NCBI GenBank assembly: GCA_017449765.1
Contig: JAFTFE010000183.1
Location: forward strand, 1 to 47,555
Reading direction: 5' to 3'
Source of the DNA: Lachnospiraceae bacterium
GTDB taxonomy: Bacteria; Bacillota; Clostridia; Lachnospirales; Lachnospiraceae
DNA length: 47,555 nt
The translations under genes were made by a program, and so were the position numbers. Numbering within the stretch: the stretch's first letter is position 1; every line of letters begins with the position of its first letter. Shown here piece after piece: positions 44,439 to 47,555 of the stretch. The notes beneath the pieces were generated by a model, which was not told the DNA's origin, searched no databases, and saw only the letters and a list, made by a program, of their open reading frames with translations.

Positions 44439-46454
44439 ATGGAAAAACAGGGAAGCTTATCAATTAACAGCGAGAATATATTCCCGATTATCAAGAAATG
44501 GCTTTATTCAGACCACGACATTTTCATAAGAGAGCTTATTTCAAATGGCTGTGATGCAATTACGAAATTAAAGAAGCTTGCCATGATGGGCGAGTTTGAG
44601 GAGGTTGAAGGAGAGGAGTACAGAATAGATGTTTATGCATCTCCAAAGGATAAGACAATAACCTTCGTTGATAACGGACTCGGTATGACTGCTGAGGAGG
44701 TTGAGCAGTATATCAATCAGATTGCATTTTCGGGTGCAACTGACTTTATCAATAAATATAAGGATAAATCAAATGATGACCAGATAATAGGTCATTTCGG
44801 ACTTGGATTTTATTCAGCATTTATGGTAGCTGACAAGGTTACTATCGAGACTTGCTCATATAAGAAGGATGCTGTACCTGTATTCTGGGAATGTGACGGC
44901 GGTACGGAATTTAGCATGACCGAGAGCGATGACGATACCAGAGGAACGGCAATTACTTTATATCTTAACGAGGACAGTTATGAGTTCGCAAATGAATACC
45001 GTGTAAGAGAGGTTATTCAAAAGTATTGTGCTTTTATGCCTTACAATATCTACTTTACCGACGAAGACAAGGCTGAGGAAGAGGCTAAGAAGAAGGCTGA
45101 GGAAGACAAGAAGAAGGACAAGGTTATCGAGGTTGACACAACTGAGGAGGATGATCTTGTAGGTGATACTGCTGATAAGAAGGATGCGGAGGATAAGGCT
45201 GATACTGATGCAGAGAGCAGCGAAGTTTCTTCCGATGAAGAAAACGAGAAGAAGGAGACTCCGCTTAATAACACCAATCCGCTTTGGCTCAAGAATCCTA
45301 AGGATTGTACTGATGAGGAGTATGTTGATTTCTATCAGCATGTATTCTTAGACTTTAAGAAGCCTTTGTTTTGGATACATCTTAATATGGATTATCCGTT
45401 TAATTTAAAGGGTATTTTATATTTCCCTAAGATTAATCCGCAGTACGACCAGCTTGAGGGAACGATTAAATTATACAATAATCAGGTGTTTGTAGCTGAC
45501 AATATCAAAGAGGTTATACCGGAGTTCCTTATGCTTCTTAAGGGTGTAATCGACTGTCCTGATATACCGCTTAATGTATCAAGAAGTGCTCTTCAGAATG
45601 ATGGTTCGGTTAAGAAGATTTCCGACTATATCACGAAGAAGGTTGCCGATAAGCTGTCCGGTATGTGCAAGACAGATAGAGAAGAATATGAGAAATACTG
45701 GGATGATATCAGTCCGTTTATAAAATTCGGCTGCTTAAGAGACGATAAGTTCTGTGAAAAAATGACCGATTATATGCTGTTCAAGAACCTTGAGGGTAAG
45801 TATATTACGCTTCCTGATTATCTTGAGGCAGGCAAAGAAAAATACGAGAACAAGGTATTCTATGTGAGTGATGAGATTGCACAGTCACAGTATATCAATA
45901 TGTTCAAGGAAGAGGGCATAGACGCAGTTTACCTTACTCACAATATTGATAATCCGTATATCACTCACCTTGAGAGCAAAAATGAGAATGTTAAATTCTT
46001 GCGTATAGATGCTGACCTTGCGGATAATTTCGTAGGCGAAGCGCTTACCGAGGAACAGACTAAGGAATATACGGATAAGCTTACCGAGACCTTCAAGAAA
46101 GCTACAGGCAAGGATAAGCTTACTGTCAAGGTTGAGAGTCTTAAGAATGAGAATGTATCATCCATGATTACATTATCAGAGGAGTCACGCCGTATGGCTG
46201 AGATGATGAAGGCATACAGTATGCCGGGCATGGATCCGAATATGTTCGGTGATGAGGGAGAAACTCTCGTACTTAATGCCAATAATAAGCTTGTCAAGTA
46301 TGTGCTTGACAATCCGGAGGGTGAGCATACGAATACAGTATGTTGCCAGCTTTACGACCTTGCAGTGCTTGCCAATAAGCCTCTTGCACCGGAGGCGATG
46401 ACCGCATTTGTAGCAAGAAGCAATGAAGTGCTGAATATCCTCATAGGAGAGTAG
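44439..46454 (+). CDS. htpG: molecular chaperone HtpG (Hsp90 family) with a charged linker
   Basis: HtpG is the ATP-driven bacterial Hsp90. ATG at 44439 (AGGAGG at 44424-44429) gives 671 residues; GTG at 44403 is rejected. The GHKL ATPase domain shows 'ELISNGCDA' (33-41), 'DNGLGM' (78-83) and 'GHFGLGFYS'. Residues ~207-274 form a Lys/Glu/Asp-rich linker ('KAEEEAKKKAEEDKKKDK', then Asp/Ser-rich), followed by 'PLWLKNPKDCTDEEY', the start of the middle domain. E. coli HtpG lacks such a long charged linker; eukaryotic Hsp90 has one in the same place. Control by HrcA is shown by the perfect CIRCE site. Confidence 0.95.
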   Translation: MEKQGSLSINSENIFPIIKKWLYSDHDIFIRELISNGCDAITKLKKLAMMGEFEEVEGEEYRIDVYASPKDKTITFVDNGLGMTAEEVEQYINQIAFSGATDFINKYKDKSNDDQIIGHFGLGFYSAFMVADKVTIETCSYKKDAVPVFWECDGGTEFSMTESDDDTRGTAITLYLNEDSYEFANEYRVREVIQKYCAFMPYNIYFTDEDKAEEEAKKKAEEDKKKDKVIEVDTTEEDDLVGDTADKKDAEDKADTDAESSEVSSDEENEKKETPLNNTNPLWLKNPKDCTDEEYVDFYQHVFLDFKKPLFWIHLNMDYPFNLKGILYFPKINPQYDQLEGTIKLYNNQVFVADNIKEVIPEFLMLLKGVIDCPDIPLNVSRSALQNDGSVKKISDYITKKVADKLSGMCKTDREEYEKYWDDISPFIKFGCLRDDKFCEKMTDYMLFKNLEGKYITLPDYLEAGKEKYENKVFYVSDEIAQSQYINMFKEEGIDAVYLTHNIDNPYITHLESKNENVKFLRIDADLADNFVGEALTEEQTKEYTDKLTETFKKATGKDKLTVKVESLKNENVSSMITLSEESRRMAEMMKAYSMPGMDPNMFGDEGETLVLNANNKLVKYVLDNPEGEHTNTVCCQLYDLAVLANKPLAPEAMTAFVARSNEVLNILIGE

Positions 46455-46479
46455 AACTGTCCGATATATGTGTAACAAG

Positions 46480-46770
46480 GTCGGTTAGACTGTATGGTAT
46501 GCCCTGATAGGTAATTGGAATTAAGACCGACAATATAAAAAGCAGGCAGTTTGCCAACACGCAATCAATTTGTTAAATCAGTCAACTTGAATTCTTTACG
46601 CTCTGCACGAAACAGACAACTCGCTTCGCTCAGACAGTCTGTTTCTGAGCGAGCCTATGCGAATTCTCGTTGCTGATTTGACACAAATTGTGCGAATCGT
46701 TGGCATAACTGCCTGCTTTTATTTTGCCGGAATTAACACAGCTTCTATCAGGGCATACCGTCTAACCGAC
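46480..46770. repeat. long intergenic palindrome, family 1, copy 2
   Basis: This 291-bp palindrome fills the gap between convergent htpG and the lipoprotein gene. GTCGGTTAGAC at the left pairs with GTCTAACCGAC at the right, and inner blocks (GGTATGCCCTGATAG with CTATCAGGGCATACC, AAAGCAGGCAGTT with AACTGCCTGCTTT, GCCAAC with GTTGGC) pair in turn. The core 46597-46658 is identical to 24601-24662, and ACGCTGCGCGT follows in both. The arms differ between copies yet stay self-complementary. Confidence 0.9.
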
Positions 46771-46790
46771 ACGCTGCGCGTAAAAAAATT

Positions 46791-47243
46791 TTATTTATGC
46801 TGCCAAGTACCGATTATATAGAAGTTTTTGTTAATCTTCTCACTATCCATAGTCGTGTACCATGTCTTTATAGATTTAATTGCTTTCTTTGGTTTTTCAG
46901 AATACAATAATCCCATTGTTTTTGTTTCATCGTTCCAAAATATTACATAGGAATCTTCAATCCAAATATATGAAAAATCCTGCTGTGCAATTTCAACACA
47001 TGACTTTATTTCAGCGATATCTTCAATATCAGATAAGACCACGACATATCGTTCTGCTTTGCCATCAATGACCTTGTATTTATCATTTTTACAGTTATTT
47101 AAAACATATTCGGCAACAAGTTTATAATCCGAAAGATTTTTAGAAAGCCTTTCTGCTTCAGAACTTTTGCTGCAACCATATATGGAAATCAAAAAACAAG
47201 CTATTAATATTGATACAATAATTTTTTTGTGAGTCAATCTCAT
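46791..47243 (-). CDS. lipoprotein of unknown function
   Basis: The 150-residue protein starts 'MRLTHKKIIVSILIACFLIS' followed by 'IYGC', a signal peptide with a lipobox and Cys24 as the lipidation site, so it is probably anchored on the outer face of the membrane. The mature part is rich in Lys, Asp and Tyr with alternating strands ('YVVVLSDIEDIAEIKSCVEI', 'DSYVIFWNDETKTMGLLY'); I recognise no family. Start 47243 is chosen over 47273 for the GGGAGG upstream and the clean signal. It has its own promoter and is convergent with htpG across a palindrome. Confidence 0.78.
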   Translation of the reverse strand: MRLTHKKIIVSILIACFLISIYGCSKSSEAERLSKNLSDYKLVAEYVLNNCKNDKYKVIDGKAERYVVVLSDIEDIAEIKSCVEIAQQDFSYIWIEDSYVIFWNDETKTMGLLYSEKPKKAIKSIKTWYTTMDSEKINKNFYIIGTWQHK

Positions 47244-47272
47244 ACTTTCTGCCTCCCAATTCATATATTTCA

Positions 47273-47301
47273 ATATTAATTAATACGTTAAATATTGTCA
47301 A
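47273..47301 (-). promoter_or_regulatory. promoter of the lipoprotein gene
   Basis: Reverse strand TTGACA (47296-47301), 17-nt spacer, TAATAT (47273-47278), about 30 bp before the start codon. Confidence 0.7.
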
Positions 47302-47411
47302 ATATATTAATATACATATTATATAATGTTATATAGCTCAAATATCGCAATTCACCACATTCCTAATGAGTTAAATATAAATATATCAAATCAGGAATAT
47401 TTTTTCATTTA

Positions 47412-47440
47412 TTGACATATAAGAATAAGTGTGATAATAT
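47412..47440 (+). promoter_or_regulatory. strong promoter pointing out of the window
   Basis: TTGACA (47412-47417), 17-nt spacer, TAATAT (47435-47440). The gene it serves starts beyond base 47555. Confidence 0.72.
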
Positions 47441-47446
47441 TCATTT

Positions 47447-47470
47447 TAGTTAGTTATTCATAACTAACTA
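47447..47470. promoter_or_regulatory. perfect operator-like palindrome at the transcription start
   Basis: TAGTTAGTTAT (47447-47457) and ATAACTAACTA (47460-47470) are exact reverse complements around a TC centre. It begins 6 bp after the -10 box, so it covers the start site. TAGTTA/TAACTA repeats of this type are typical of MarR-family operators. Confidence 0.65.
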
Positions 47471-47555
47471 TTTGTGTAAATCATGTGGATTCTCTTTATT
47501 TTAGTTGTAACTGCTGAATGCAGCTAAATAGCCGGAGCCCCCGCTGCCGGCTTGA

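Noticed and set aside
44958-45341. Reverse-strand ORFs opposite the htpG linker
   Set aside because: They mirror the repetitive Lys/Glu/Asp codons; no ribosome site and low-complexity Ser/Leu product.
47499-47555. Riboswitch or structured leader at the window end
   Set aside because: Small GC-rich hairpins (CTGCTGAATGCAG, AGCCGG...CCGGCT) are visible but the element is cut off, so nothing can be assigned.

Overview
The window is an AT-rich, gene-dense stretch of a Firmicutes chromosome, most likely from the Lachnospiraceae (relatives of Lachnospira, Roseburia and Butyrivibrio). This rests on strong AGGAGG-type ribosome binding sites, near-consensus sigma-A promoters, LL-diaminopimelate aminotransferase (DapL) lysine synthesis, a long single-chain PurL, DUF6110 paired with a P-type ATPase, and chemotaxis and c-di-GMP genes. 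No species can be named. No rRNA, tRNA, CRISPR array, prophage or complete insertion sequence was seen.

Layout. 1-306 is the tail of an Rpn-type nuclease/transposase-like protein. 318-2078 is pyrG behind a promoter followed at once by an intrinsic terminator (a probable attenuator). 2214-14693 is a nitrogen block: gltB-gltD, then a glutamine synthetase-like gene that lacks key active-site segments, an ANTAR RNA-binding regulator, and carA-carB. dapL and a zinc-ribbon membrane protein follow (14895-17360). A reverse-strand trio (17411-18642) encodes an AAA-type ATPase and two small unknown proteins. 19052-21485 is DUF6110 plus a heavy-metal-type P-type ATPase. 21651-23029 holds two Ser/Thr-rich proteins without signal peptides, the first FliD-like. 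pyrE and an HD phosphohydrolase follow. After a MerR-type regulator comes a signalling region (26154-30023): a GGDEF-EAL protein, and divergently a CheX-like protein with CheY. Next are a tandem pair of AstE/AspA-like proteins with eroded zinc sites, purL, a chemoreceptor, typA, and a reverse-strand argH-ORF-prepilin operon. The right end has a tiny TM protein, a transglutaminase-like protein, a DUF5721-like protein, htpG behind a perfect CIRCE element, and a lipoprotein. A strong promoter with a perfect operator-like palindrome points out of the window.

How the genes work together. GltBD makes glutamate from glutamine and 2-oxoglutarate. CarAB, PyrE and PyrG are pyrimidine steps that use glutamine (CarA, PyrG) or PRPP (PyrE). 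PurL is another glutamine amidotransferase. The GS-like/ANTAR pair lies directly upstream of carAB and may report nitrogen status. CheX-like, CheY, the chemoreceptor, GGDEF-EAL and FliD-like genes fit a motile organism.

The most unusual feature is a set of long intergenic palindromes (about 140-290 bp) that fill gaps between genes. One family occurs twice at full length (24486-24777 and 46480-46770), with a 62-nt identical core but different arms that each still pair with their own partner. A probable short relative follows typA. All three lie between convergent genes. A second family (8252-8502, 14703-14840) shares other internal blocks, and a third palindrome lies at 25832-26121. This covariation-like pattern, together with the GS-like protein lacking catalytic segments, is the best candidate for undescribed biology here.
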